NCBI RefSeq assembly: GCF_051014445.1
Contig: NC_135144.1
Coordinates: 7,316,001 to 7,380,000, forward strand
From: Colletes latitarsis
Taxonomy: Eukaryota > Arthropoda > Insecta > Hymenoptera > Colletidae
DNA: 64,000 bases
Reading direction: 5' to 3'
The notes below the pieces were generated by a model. It did not search any database, was not told the origin of the DNA, and saw nothing but the letters and a program-made list of their open reading frames with translations. This document shows, piece by piece, positions 9,813 through 22,300 of this stretch. The position numbers were made by a program, and so were the translations under genes. Each line of letters opens with the position of its first letter. The first letter of the stretch is position 1.

Positions 9813-11969
9813 ATATATCATCAACTTATTGTATCCATTTTTACTCTAATTTTCTTTTTGTTTATACACTATCCTTTTTGCTACTTTCCTTTAATTTATT
9901 TTATTTTCTACAGTATCAAGTGGCAACCCTTTATGTTCATAGTAAATAACAAATAAAATAGAAGAGTTTAGTATATAATTAGAAAATCCAAGAATTAACA
10001 TAATAGACTGAGTATGAAAGTTCAAATATGTTCAATGGATAAAAAAAATAAACTGTGCAGAACAATATCATGGTCTCTCAAATTACATGTATACAGTTAT
10101 TTATTTTCTCATTCTAGAACCTTTTTATTTATTCAATGTACTTATTTAAACTTTCATACTCTACTACATGATGGTAATACTTAGATTTCCTCATTATCCT
10201 TGTTTTTGCTCGATTATACTCCCTAATGATCCAAACGACGACGTCGTAATTCTAATGTGTGTTGCTTAATACAACCAAAAAGTACTTATTAACCAGACTA
10301 CCCTCTTAAAATACTTATCAGCTTAAAAATTGAAAAGAAGAATGAAAAAAATTTAATTTTCTTAGCTTTATATTATAGTATCAACAAAATTTTAAGGAAT
10401 TTTCCTCTATTTGGTCAGTGAGAACTGAATTACGTCTTAAATTTGTTTATTCGATAAACATTCTTACAACTTCCAAGTTTCGATCGTTATTTTTGGTTCT
10501 TTTCAAGAAAAGTAACTCGAAAGATTAAAAGTCAACCAGTAATTACGACGAACATACAAAAATGAACATTGTAACTTCTGAAGAATAAAGTCGGATAAAT
10601 GGGAACTAATCAAACGTATGTTTCGTCCGAAACGGTTGGAAGCGTAATTGCATGCATGAATTCATTTGAAATTTGAATTTCAAACAAATTCAAAGAGTAA
10701 TTGGGCATTCGCTGAACGAATACAGAAAACTTCATTAAATGGATGTTGAAAATATTGTCCATCGTTCAAAGTCATTTTTCTGGGAAACAAAGCCCCGTAT
10801 GAAACAATTTTGTTATATATTTTTCTCTTTCGTTTTTTCGTACAGAAACGATCTTGTTATCACTTGTAGCAATGGTCACATGAAATCCTGTATGCAAAAG
10901 ATCACAAATATCGTAGCTCTGGACGACAATTTCCTCGATCGAACGTCTGTTCCTTGTTGTCTGTCTGAACAACGCGAGGATACGAATCTCTAATCGAACG
11001 TCCGCGAAAATTGATCATCGTGACACGGAGTGACAGAACCTCGAATCACCAATGACTGCGACACATTTCATTTGACGCGATATCGGCCATCAAAATGGAA
11101 CACTTACATTCGCCACAACGAGAACACTGTTTTCCTACGTTTCCTCGAATTTGGAACGCACTAAATCCCATTCAATATTTTCTAACGTTGTTAGTACAAA
11201 GTTTAAAGGTCGTATCAACGTAAAAAAAAAACAGTTTTATAGATCACTTTCGGGAAATTGTGTCCAAAAAATATGGCGACCACTGTAAAACGAGATGAGG
11301 TTGAACTCAGTTATAACGAGCACACGAGATCAGATAGAATGAGGAAAAAGAAATAGTGACCTTAATTTTTTAGTAGCTTAATACAATTGTTCACTTTTTT
11401 AACGAGTATACTATATAGATACGGATATACCAAAAAATTTCTGAGAAACTTGACAAATATTGAAGTATAACGTTTAATTTATTATCAATTATTATTACTT
11501 GCAAATGTGTATTTACTAACAAATTTTGTAGTTTTTACGTGCATATTAATGCAAATAATATTTACTTAGAAAGTTACCATACTTCTTTTCTTTGTAATAT
11601 TTCTTTTCGTCGTGTTACCGAGAATTAAGTAAATTAACAGAGATATTTATCTCGTCGGAATTTTGCCCGTCTCCCTGGTGTTTATTATAACAAACATTTT
11701 CTTTTCTTGAGACAAAAATATGATTTTCATACACAAACACGTTCTTTAATGTTACGAATTGTACTATATTCAACACACTGGGAATAAATTATTGAAAGGC
11801 CACTTCATAAATATTTTCGAAAACATTAATTTCTTCATATTAATAATAAACACTGATGCAATTAATTAAAAGAATACGCTGAGAACAATTTTTAAAAAAA
11901 CTCGTTACTAATTATAGTGCAAAAGAAAACAATGTTGAAACTTCCACCAAGAGCAGTTTTCCTAATATA
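9813..11969. other. Unannotated AT-rich spacer
   Basis: Short frames only. Opposed frames at 10739-10993 (+) and 10772-10972 (-) overlap and have no known domain. No repeat ends recognised. Confidence 0.4.
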
Positions 11970-12785
11970 CAGGGTGTTCGGCAACCTGGGAAAAATTTTA
12001 ATGAGGGATTCTCGAGGCCAAAATAAGACGAAAATCAAGAATACAAATTTGTTGATGGAGGCTTCCCTAAAAAATTATTAACAATTAAATTCAAAAATTT
12101 CAAATCGTTCTGAAAAAATTATTTTCGGTTGTGGGGGTTAATTATAACCATTTTTGGTAAATACACACACCTCCGAAATCCTATCCACTTTCGAGAAAAA
12201 AAAATCGGATAGGTGCTGCAATTTTTCGACGAAAAAAAAATTTTCAAATCATTCTAAAAAAATTATTTTCGGTTGCGGGGGTCAATTACAAATATTTTTG
12301 GTCATTACACATAGCCCCGAAATCCTACGTACTTTCGAGAAAAAAATTTCTAACCGAAAATCTAATTAGGTGCCTAAACATTTCGACGAAAAAAAAAAAT
12401 TTCAAATCGTTCTGGAAAAATTATTTTCGATTGCGGGGGTCAATTACAATCATTTTTGGTGAATAGACAGACCCCCGAATTCCTACCCACTTTGTAGAAA
12501 AAAATTCGAGAAGGTGTGAAATTGTTCGACGGAAAAAAAAATTTCAAATCGTTTTGGAAAAATTATTTTCATTTGCTGGGATCAATTACAATAATTGTTG
12601 GTGAATAGACATACCCCCGAAATCTTGCGCATTTTCGAGAAAAAAATTCAGTATGAGCGGAACTTCAAACATTAATAACTTTTTAACGAAGCCTCCATCA
12701 ACAAATTGGTATTCTTGATTTTCGTCTTATTTTGGCCTCTAGAATCCCCCATTAAAATTTTTCCCAGAGGTGGCCAAACACCCTG
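11970..12785. mobile_element. Family A foldback element, copy 3
   Basis: Flanked by TA, begins CAGGGTGTTCGGCAACCTGG and ends GGCCAAACACCCTG. It contains four to five tandem internal units, each with a GGTCAATTACAATCATTTTTGG-type centre and a CGAGAAAAAAATTC-type end. The 350-bp module is lacking. It shows most clearly that the interior grows by tandem units of about 140 bp. Confidence 0.87.
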
Positions 12786-13639
12786 TATAGAAAGAAAATA
12801 AACTTGTCTATCGAAACAGGTTACCTCGCAGTTAGTTTTTTCTGAATTTTATTTTGAATTTGCAATTTGCAATTTCACATATTAACAAAAATATAAGAAA
12901 AGAAATGTATGTCATATTTACGGTACTTGTTAATAATACTTTTTCACGATGTACTTTTAAATGAAGCAACTAACACGATATTCAACAAATTGGATATCGA
13001 TCAGTCGCTATTACCAAAGGAGACTTTTTATAGTACAAAAGAAAATTTTAAATATACACGAGAGGTTGCTACATTTTGAGTCGTATTCTTTCCTTAAACC
13101 GATGCATTAGCTGATTGGTTTCACCAACGCATTGAAAAACTGATTTGATTTCAATTTAAGAGGATAGTGTAATACAGAATTTTTTGAAAATTCATCTACC
13201 TACTTCTATGCATTTTCTTGTAATCTTAGACGTAGAGAATATACGTTGACGAAGAAATTAATTAACATAATGTTTCATAAGAAACATGTCCAACATTTTC
13301 CAAACTCGTATATTTCCCTAAAATTTTATCATATGCACTAAGATTATTCTTACATATTGGAAACTTTTATAATTATTGCACAATAAAAGTGGAGGGACAT
13401 TGTTATCAAAAGCCGTATTTGTATCTTCGAAATTTATAACTTCATAACTTTAAAAATCTTAGTTATTTTATTGGACATTTGAGAACAATCTTTAATACAA
13501 TTTGAAATCGATACGCCAAAAATGTTTTATTTTCTAGTCAGAAATTTGCTTTAAGCTTACTATAAATGTACGAAATGTAAAAAAATTCTATCTTTCTTTT
13601 TGCAGATACTGTTTCAAAACGTATGGAATCCGGTGTGCT
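12786..13639. other. Unannotated AT-rich spacer
   Basis: Nothing supported apart from a weak copy (about 13155-13200) of the GAATTTCGAAAAAATCGAT-type repeat. Confidence 0.4.
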
Positions 13640-15245
13640 ACGTTTAGCGCTCAACGAACAAAAGGCTCAAAGAGAGCTCACCGTCTGATTGTCACAAGCT
13701 TAGGTCGACGCGGGGCATCAATTTTTATCTCCGGAATCCGTTATCAATCGCCAACGAAACGCACGAGTGACAAGCTCGCGTCGACAGACCAGTCGTCCCG
13801 TTCGAAATTCGTAAAACAATTGCCCGGATCGTCGACCGAAGTTTTTGTTACGCTGTCCAAGGTGCGCTGACCCACGGGGGTGTAACAGGGCGCAATAAAG
13901 ATTGTCCCCGAGTTAGAATAACGTACGTAATAAATAAGATAGCGATCGTAAAGCTCGCGTTCGCGTTGGTAAAACAATTAATCGTCGGTGGACGCGAAAT
14001 CTTGATCAACAATGAAAGAACCTATTCTGAAACATTTCGATCGTAAAATCTGAAATCCGTCCAAGGGCGTCCTTCCAGCTCTTCGGTATACCTACTCACC
14101 GTTCCCGTCGCTGGACGTTGTACGTGTTCTATCGGACGGTACGAGCCCCGCGGAGATTCTCCAAGATCTCCGGAGTGGCCGACGAAACAGTTTCGTGTCT
14201 GTTGCACGATAAAACGTCGCGTCGAACGAAAGGAAACGATCGCCCGTACGCGAGCGAACGAGCGCGCCTAAGAGTCGCAATGGAATACCCACTTGTAGAG
14301 CCGGCGGATGACCGGGCGCGTAAACTAGACTGGCGGGTTGGCAAACAGGTGAGATGCCGTCGCGTGCCAGTCTTTCTCCGTCGCCCTACCCCGGTCTCTC
14401 TCTATCCCACTCCGTCACCCTACTCCAATAACCCGGCTGGTCCTTTCTTCGTCTCCCTCTCTCGGGCCACTGCTTCCCTCACGCTCCTCCTACTCCAACC
14501 TTTCGGACTACCAACCCCCTCTGACGCGCGGCAGCCCCCAGATTCTAGTCCTCACGGCGTCGTATTTACGCCGTACGATCTCTTTCCACCCTGAGAATTT
14601 CGAGTCCGCGCGCCGATCGAGCTTTAACTCGCCCTTATCCACGTACGCCGCTAGCCGATCTTATTTCGCGAGGATGCTTCTTCTACGTTGTTACTCCCTC
14701 GACTCTGGTTATCTCGTTCCGCGTCCCATTCTGTTCGCCGCTCTACGCGATCCTACTTTCTCCCAATTCCACTTTTCGGCTCCTCTCCCTGGCGTTCCTC
14801 GTTTCTCTCTGTCGTTCTCTCCCTCCCACCCTTCGACACCGTTCCCCTCAGTCTCCCCGACAGCCCTACCCAGGAGCACGGGGCTATCCCTACCCCCTGC
14901 AGGGGTTAGAACCGGAGGCACTTGCGTGCGCAGCACGTCCATCGATCTATTTCAGCTCACCTACGCTCCTGGCACGCCTGGCCTGTACCTGCCGCTACCC
15001 TGCCTGCGCGTTTGCGGGTGCGTTCATACCGGGCCAAGGTGTGGACGAAGGGCCGGACGATGTTTTATTGTGATCTGGAACATGATCCCCCACGGAGACG
15101 ACCTTAACTGCGTACGAGTGTCGTAATAAGGAAGGATTCTAACGGATCCAACGGGTAAACGACATCGATCATACCCGCGCGAAATAGAATAACGCTAACG
15201 GCACGCCGATAACCTGGATTTCGAGTCTTTTCTTTCTTTTCAGCC
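13640..15245. other. GC-rich island
   Basis: Base composition shifts from AT-rich to clearly GC-rich, with many CpG dinucleotides and long pyrimidine-rich tracts on the + strand (about 14370-14900). Several overlapping frames on both strands stay open here, as expected when stop codons are rare, so most mean little. In insect genomes such islands often mark a promoter with 5' untranslated and first coding exons. A good splice donor is at 14349, and an acceptor-like TTTCTTTCTTTTCAG ends at about 15243. Confidence 0.5.
14280..14348 (+). CDS. Candidate first coding exon, unknown gene
   Basis: An ATG at 14280, preceded by GTCGCA, opens a 23-codon segment (MEYPLVEPADD, ending WRVGKQ) that runs exactly to CAG|GTGAGA, a near-consensus splice donor at 14349. 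The frame also extends upstream to an ATG at 14118, so the start is uncertain. I do not recognise the peptide. If real, it would be the N-terminus of a gene reading rightwards with a very long first intron, because no continuing exon is evident in the following 50 kb. It could equally be a chance frame in GC-rich 5' untranslated sequence. Confidence 0.3.
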
Positions 15246-15256
15246 CAATTTTAGGA

Positions 15257-15861
15257 TAGTGGAGTCAGTTGCCCTAATGTGGAATGCGTTTCTAATTTGG
15301 AACACCGCGATATTAAAGCAATTATCGCAATATTGCTATTGGCGATGAATGCAATCGATTACGATTGTCATTTGTTGCAATTAGCGTGCATATTAGGGTG
15401 GTCCTTAGCTACAGGGATCAACATTTTTTTTTTAGTTTTTTTTTTACACACCCCCGTAGATTGTGACACTTGATGGAGAAATCACTTATACCAAATTTTA
15501 GCGTGATTGGACAACTACAACATGTGCCGCATTTAAAGTGAAGCTTTGAAATTATAACGATTTCGCATTGGAGTCGAATGTACTTGTATCGTTTTATTCG
15601 AAATTTATTAACCGATACTTTTTGGTGAAATTATAATTCCTTTAGTGTAAAATAATAATATTACGTGTGATCTCTAATACTATCCCTAGTAGCACAGAAT
15701 ATTGTATACACATTCATATGATATTAAAAAGAGATTCAATCTTTTTTTGATATTCAAATAGACATACAAAATTCATTTTATATTAAGTAACAAATATTTT
15801 TTTTTAAATATGCTGGAAATATTTATTTCGTGTATTCCATATTAAGGCAACTGACCCTATA
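15257..15861. mobile_element. Terminal-inverted-repeat element (~605 bp)
   Basis: GTCAGTTGCCCTAATGTGGA near the left end matches the complement of TCCATATTAAGGCAACTGAC at the right end, giving 20-25 bp imperfect terminal inverted repeats. The interior is AT-rich with poly-T runs and no frame longer than 64 codons. It is most likely a non-autonomous DNA transposon. Target-site duplications are unclear. Confidence 0.6.
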
Positions 15862-16152
15862 ATTATTCCTAGTAGTTCACAGTATTTATGATACTTGAGG
15901 GTGTTTTCAAATTTGTAAATTACATTTCTTTGAAAAATGCAACAGATGCTTTGCTATTTGATTTGCATAGTATTCAGGCTATATACATTCTTAATACTTT
16001 TAATAGTTGGGCTCTCTAAATATTAAATAGTGGTCATTGACTATGCAATTATGATTTTGTTTTCCAGCATTACAATTGCATTTTGCATCATTTATAGTCT
16101 CTCGTGTGAGACTCTTATTTGTGAAGCATGATTTTTTGTTACGTTTAAAATA
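15862..16152. other. Unannotated AT-rich spacer
   Basis: No feature supported. A TATTCCTAGTAG-like stretch just outside the right end of the preceding element resembles one inside it (near 15680), possibly a remnant of an older copy. Confidence 0.35.
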
Positions 16153-16380
16153 TCAGGTCGTCCCATAAGTTTGTGTCTTAAAATTAATCGTGATAAAATT
16201 CGTAACTTAAAACGAAATATATCAAACCGTCGATCGTTAATTTCGATGAAATTTGATACTCTGGCAGAGCAACTAAAAATATTTTATTCCTATTCTTTTC
16301 AACGTCCACATCGAAGGGATGAAGTCCGTCCGCAAAGTATAATAGAAGCAGTAAAACCTATTTAGTTCTACGTGTCGCAA
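16153..16380 (+). mobile_element. Mariner-type terminal repeat, isolated end
   Basis: Directly after TA is TCAGGTCGTCCCATAAGTTT, a typical mariner-family end. It matches the complement of the right end of the element at 35776-37655. The partner end was not found, so this looks like a truncated copy. A 64-codon frame from 16171 has no transposase motif. Confidence 0.55.
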
Positions 16381-16639
16381 ACTATTAAAAATATTTAAAA
16401 AGTGAAAACCGATGAATTTTATATTTTTTATGGCGAATTTCACTGTACAGACAGATTCGTAAAAATGCATTTATTTAAATTATATATTGAAAAATGAGCT
16501 CAAAAAAGATAAGTTCTGGTATAAAACTACTATAGAACTCCAAGAATCCTAATACTTGTAAAATTGTAAATAACGCTACATTAATTTGGAATATTGTAAA
16601 ATAACAAAGTCATTGAATTATCGAATATTTCTATGCTTC

Positions 16640-16945
16640 ATGCTATAATTTAAACAAATGGTGAAATCTGGAAAAAGAAATTTGCTTCCGTTTATTATTT
16701 TTTTCCAAAATGACATTGGCATATTTAAATACTTTTTAGCTAAAGCTAAACGTTTTTTTCTATTTTTCTTATTGATATTCGATTTTCATTTGGTCTTGTA
16801 GTTTTTCAACCCAACTTCGTGTAGACTTCGTCTCATTGTTTTTGTCGATACATCTACTAATTCGAAAATGTTTCGCGATATGGGCATTGGATCTCGTCAG
16901 TTTTCCCAAACAATTTGACGATCATCTTGTGATATAATACAATTG
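16640..16945 (-). pseudogene. Tc1-like transposase fragment
   Basis: The minus-strand translation keeps one frame with two internal stops: DDRQIVWEN, stop, RDPMPISRNIFELVDVSTKT, then MRRSLHEVGLKNYKTK, stop, then NKKNRKKRLALAKKYLN, SFWKKIINGSKF. This follows the order of Tc1-family transposases: helix-turn-helix region, the R-LHEVGLK linker, then the KKNRKKRL-FAK and FW-KV-WSDESKF segments. The stretch equivalent to WSDE reads INGS, so the first catalytic aspartate is lost. The fragment ends soon after. It is dead and partial, and no terminal repeats could be assigned to it. Confidence 0.8.
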
Positions 16946-18559
16946 GTTGTATTTTCTATTAAATGCAATTTACTTGTATAAAAATGAAAATATTTCTTTC
17001 AATTCCTTATCAAACGATCGATGTACCATACAGATACGTAATAATACTATTCTTATTAATCTTCTAGAACCTAAACGTCAGAGCATACTAACAAAGTTTA
17101 AAAATTATCCGACATTTTTGGACGCCAAAAACCAAGGAACGCGATTATTGGGCAGTGACGCGGAACAACGATTGCATGTAACGCCTCGTTGCATTTTAGA
17201 ATAGTCTCTAGAAAAACCTGAAGATTGGATATTCGAAACATAAAATTCTGGTGAAAGGAGAAAAATCATTACATTATTATAACAATCGTACAACGAACGC
17301 AGACTAAATTTCATTAAATTTCACTTAGGCGCTTGTTTAAAATAATATCGCGTTGTACACAATTTTAATTAATTTGGAATTGAACTTAAGAAAGAGAGGA
17401 AACGTTAAATTGGATTCATCTTCGACTTCGATAAGATTTAAAATGCAATTTCTCTGTATTGAGGGTGGAATATTAAACGCAATATGTTCATAGAAATGCT
17501 TGAAAATATAAATTGCTGACATCGAAGCTTACGAAACGGGAGCGTAATCGTTTATTAAAGCGCTCGAAGTCAGTCGAGATATTTTCCAGTTAAACTGTAG
17601 GTAAAACCTGATGTAATTAGGATCACATTCAGCTTCCCTAAAGGTATCGAATCACAACCGATTTCCTATCGTCGAGACAGCATCCGCATCGATGAATCGT
17701 CTGCATCATCCGCGACATTATATCGCATTCGTTTCATCGTTTCTGCTGTGCTCTGTGTACAATCAAAGCTTTTGTTCGACACATTTGTTGTTTATGGATT
17801 AACCATTGCTGATTGTTTCCAAACCATTGTCTTATTCGGCACGTGTCGGTACTAACAACGAAAAAACGTACGAAGAGAAAATTAAAGCGAGCAATTTAAT
17901 ATTTATGTTATAACAATAAATACAAATTTGTGAAACACTTGTTACAATCTTCACGATAATATTCCTACAAATAGTCAAATAATAATTTCGAACTAATTCA
18001 GTTGTAAAACTAGAGATTGTATAGTACTAAAAAGTTATTAATTTTAAGAAATGAATATTCTAATACGTTCAGTAAAAGATAGTACTACATCGATAATATT
18101 CGAATTTAAACAGATGAATTCAGAGTCTCCGTGAACACATTTTACGAATGAAGGCCAAATTGGTAAATGAATTTTTTAAGTAAATCTACGTTTACGAGTG
18201 ATTACGTGAACAGAGAAGGATTGAATTGAACCTTTTTGTAGAAATATTAATCTACTAGTTCGTATACATTGTACGCAAATTTGATAACGTTCTTTAGTTA
18301 GTGAAAAAAAAGTTTGCAAATAGAAAGTCGATATCCAACGGAAGATGTTTCACGTTTAATTAAAATTTAAATTTTAAAAAGTAAACGAAAATTGAATACT
18401 TCGAAGGAAATATAGTAAAAGCACTGTTTATTTTAATTTTAGCTTTGATAGAAAAACTCTGGAGAGGCCACTGTTTTTTTAACGGGAATAAAAATATTCG
18501 AAATAAAAATTTGAGAACAAAAAAAAGAGAGGACACGTATCTATAATTTCTTTCCAGCC
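16946..18559. other. Unannotated AT-rich spacer
   Basis: Several short frames (85 codons at 16947-17204 +, 69 at 17105-17314 -) overlap each other and show no domain. No repeat ends recognised. Confidence 0.4.
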
Positions 18560-18960
18560 CTCTTATACAATGACTTTCATAGAACCGATTATGGTATCTT
18601 GCAATTCATGGCACCGTTCCACCAGGTACTTATTGTCAATCTCTTCAATACCGATAGAATAGACAGAACCCAGACTATTTTCTAAAGTTATTTGTACTAT
18701 TTCTCACCACTAACACCACATCGATCTTATTCGACCCCAAATCGATAACGTTTGACGCGTGAGAAAAATTATAAGGAAGCTCCAAAGCCCTCCGAGTTGT
18801 AATACAAAAAACCATTGATCCACTAACTGTCCCGTCCATACAATATCTCGTCTGTAATAGCATAACCAAGACGAATAGCTTTAAGGCCTATTTTCTTGTC
18901 AATCATAAGCCATAAGAGGGGAGATCAACAAATTTCCGGCATGGCTGTATAAAAAATGAT
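18560..18960 (-). pseudogene. Decayed coding-like fragment, unrecognised
   Basis: On the minus strand two stretches read like eroded protein: one with ALELPYNFSHASNVIDLG, then NKIDVVLVVRNS (inside 18675-18869), and, after a frame change, SLGSVYSIGIEEIDNKYL followed by VERCHELQDTIIGSMKVIV (about 18573-18690). The amino-acid mix is that of an ordinary globular protein rather than translated AT-rich noise, and the two parts are adjacent and co-oriented. I cannot name the family. It may be a retroposed or duplicated host-gene fragment. Confidence 0.3.
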
Positions 18961-19057
18961 AGACCGATCGAAAAATTTAGTGACCTTTTTGTGTCATATT
19001 TAAACTTCGTTCTCGTTCTAGAAAATATGGAGACTCTCGGTCTATTCTTCATTTGGC

Positions 19058-21010
19058 CACCTACGGTTCACAAAATTGAGCAAACACCTACGTTAATTAC
19101 GAAAAATGGCAGAAAAACTAATGTAGATACACGGATATCAGAGTGAAAACACCACACATACAGGGTGTTCGGCCACCCCTGAGAAAAATTTTAATGGAAG
19201 ATTCTAGAGGCTAAAATAAAATGAAAATCAAGAATATCAACTTGTTGATTGGGGCTTCGTTAAAAAGTTATTAAACAATTTCAAATCAATCACGGAAAAA
19301 TTATTTTCGGTTGCGGGGGTCAATTACAATCATTTTTGGTGAATAGACATACCCCCGAAATTCTACGCACTTACAAGGAAAAAATTCATTACCGAAAATA
19401 CAATGTCTGATCATGAATGATGATTCCCCTAAAATTCGGCAAAAAATTTCAAACCGTTCTAAAAAAATTATTTTTGGTTGCAGGGGTTAATTACAATCAT
19501 TTTTAGTAAATACACATACACTCGAAATCTAACGCAGTTTCGAAAAAAAAATTCCTAATCGAAAATGTAATTTCTGGCCGAAAATTTCATGCGAATCTTT
19601 AAACTGTCATAATTCCTGAACGGATTGGAGGATTTTAATTTTTCAGAATGCAAACAACGCGTATTTTGGTGGAGAATATGTAGAAATTCTAACAATATTG
19701 AAAAAGTTGTTCCTTGACACCGTAAAATGAGAAACCCCCCCTAAAACTGGTCCAATTTTCAAACGGCCATAACAACTACAATAATGAATATATTTCAATG
19801 AAACTTTTTTTTTAAGCAGATCCCATGGGTATCTATAAAGAAGTATTGGACAACTTTTCTGTACAGCATCAAACAAATTTATTAAAAATGAAAAAGAAAT
19901 GTTTAAGAGAAATCGACAAGGGGTAGGTGCCTAAATTTTTAGGCAAAAATAAAATTTCAAATCATTTTGAAAAAATTATTTTAAGCTGCGGGAATCAATT
20001 ACAGTCATTTTTGGTGAATAGACATACCCTCGAAATCCTATCCACTTTCGAGAAAAAAATTCGATAAAGTGCTGAAAGTTTCGGCGAAAAAAAAAATTTT
20101 TCAAATCGACCTAAAAAAATTATTTTCGGTTGCCGGGGTTAATTGTAATCATTTTTGGTAAATATACATACCCCCGAAATCCTACGTACTTTCGAGGAAA
20201 AAATTCTTTATTTAAAATATACTGTGTGGCCGAAAATGTTTCTATAACTTTTTAACGAAGCCTCAATCAACAAATTAGTATCCTTGACTTTCGTCTTATT
20301 TTGACCTCTTGAATCTCCCATTACAATCTTCCCCAGGGATGGCTGAACACCCTGTATATTATTTCCATGTATTAACTGATGACACAAAAGAAACTTTTAA
20401 ATAAAACCAATTGTTTTTTGTTAAATGAAAAGAAACAACTGGTTACGTTGATCACGAAAAATAGTAGAAAAACTAATGTAGATACACAGATATCAGAGTA
20501 AACACACAATATATATTTTATTTGCTTATATTAACGGATGACACAAAAAAAGTTTTAAATAATACCAATTGTGTCTTTTTATTTAATAAAAAACATTTAT
20601 AATAATGTAAATAGACATATATCAGAGTAAAAACACAATATATATTTTATTTGCACGTATTAACTGACGACACAAAAAAAAACATAAATAATACGAATTG
20701 TTTCTTTTTATTTAATAAAAAACAGTTATAATAATGTAAATACACATATATCAGAGTAAAAACACAATATATATTTTATTTGTACGTATTAACCGATGAC
20801 ACAAAAAAAACTTTTAAATAAAATCAATCGTTTTTCATTAAATAAAAAGAAACAATCGGTATTATTTAAAAGTTTTTTTTGTGTCATCGGTTAATATACG
20901 CAAATAGAATATACATTGTGTTTTTACTCTGATACATGTGTATTTACATTAATTTTCCTGCCATTTTTTGTGATTAACGTAGGCGTACGTTCAATTTTGC
21001 GAGTAACTGT
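19058..21010. mobile_element. Foldback element (family C) split by family A copy 4
   Basis: The left arm (19058-19160, with CACAAAATTGAGCAAACACC and TACGTTAATTACGAAAAATG) is the inverse of the right arm (about 20905-21010). Between them, three to four units of about 130 bp recur with GACACAAAA near 20380, 20539, 20668 and 20798, then turn into an inverted copy at about 20877. The left arm is cut from the rest by the family A insertion at 19161-20354. No coding capacity was seen. Confidence 0.75.
19161..20354 (+). mobile_element. Family A foldback element, copy 4 (nested)
   Basis: Flanked by TA on both sides, starts CAGGGTGTTCGGCCACCCCT and ends GGCTGAACACCCTG. It carries internal units plus the 350-bp module (about 19605-19920) in + orientation, but the 70-codon frame is not intact. 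It is inserted in the left arm of the family C foldback. Confidence 0.85.
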
Positions 21011-21689
21011 GTATGTTTTCCATCGTCTTTAGATTGAAAACAATGTTTAAAAAGATAAAAATTGATGTAGATTTACCGTAGTTAGAGAAATTTGGAAAAA
21101 ACCAGCCCGAAGGAATTTTCATTTGCGTTTCGTATTTTTCTTTTAAAATTGACCCTTTCAGAAGGGTTGAAAGGGTGTGCCGCGAGAGAATGTTTCAGGA
21201 ACGTAAACGAGGTACGGGTTAGATCGTCAAATTGTCGGTCACGAAGCGAGTTCTATCTTCGTGGCATAAAAATGTCCTCTCGACTCAGTTTAAATCGCTT
21301 CATTGTTTGGCTCAAAGGCAGAGACGGGCTGCGACAGAACGATGAAACGTGAATTTACATTCTTCTCGACGCGAACACGTCGCAACCTCGAAGGCACCTC
21401 GACGTCTCGGATGAACTGAATTTTAAAAGGACCAGCGTTCAAAGGGTAACGTAAAAATTCTGATGGTTAATATCGCGCTATTAACGTAGCCAAGCATTCT
21501 TTACGCTCCCTTCATTATTCCTCACCCTTTACTCACCCTCACCGCTCACTACTATAAAAGCTCAGCGCAGTTTGTAAACAAAACAAAATTCATTTTTTCT
21601 TCTTTCTATATTTTTCATATTTCTAATCTTGAAGCATTCTATTGTGGTAAATAGACTGCGAATCTTTATGTAAATTCATATTTTTATTA
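21011..21689. other. Unannotated spacer
   Basis: An 86-codon plus frame (21092-21352) lies in a mildly GC-richer stretch and has no recognisable domain. Nothing else supported. Confidence 0.4.
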
Positions 21690-22300
21690 ATAGAATTAAT
21701 GAAATTGGAGCTTTGCAGAGGATCGTTTCAATCACTAAATATAATAATTCGTATCATGCTTTAATTATTTCTTATATTTTTGCAAATTAAGTCCATTTTG
21801 TAATTTTTTTGGAAATTAAAATTTTGTATAAATGCATAAACACATGCAGTCTAGTCATAACAATCGCAAAATGTATTGCTAATTTTATAAATGTACCCTG
21901 TATACTAGCATATTTTTCGTACTTAAATAGTATATGTTTTATAACATATTTATTGTGTATAAACATCTGGAGTCTAACTATAACGTATTACACATGAACT
22001 TGTAAAATAAGTATTAGATTTCCCCAGTGAACCCAAACCTAACCCATTCCTGATTTTATATTAAATTAAGTTTTAATTTTATTTTTCTATTTTGCTTCAA
22101 GTTTTCATAACAATTTAAACAATATCAATAGTAATTGAATTAATAGAATTAATGAAATTGGAGCTTTGTAAAGGATCGTCTCAATCCCTAAATACAATAA
22201 TTCGTATCTTACGTATTTCTTATATTTTTGCATATCAAGTGCATTCTGTAGTTTTTTTTAAATTAAAATTTCTCAAAAATACATAAACATTCGCAGTCTA
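21690..22300. repeat. Direct repeat pair of ~160 bp
   Basis: AGAATTAATGAAATTGGAGC starts both 21690-21853 and 22145-22300. The copies match over their length to CATGCAGTCTA and TTCGCAGTCTA, about 455 bp apart with unrelated AT-rich sequence between. It is probably a local duplication. Confidence 0.75.

Noticed and set aside
14118..15126. Long frames of 150-158 codons in the GC-rich island
   Set aside because: They overlap each other on both strands, are pyrimidine-driven (proline, serine and leucine rich), and continue past a good splice donor. Only the short segment before that donor is kept as a candidate.
20374..20392. CTGATGA followed closely by GAAAC, a possible second hammerhead
   Set aside because: The bases between cannot form stem II, there is no cleavage triplet with a stem I, and the neighbouring repeat units do not conserve the GAAAC.
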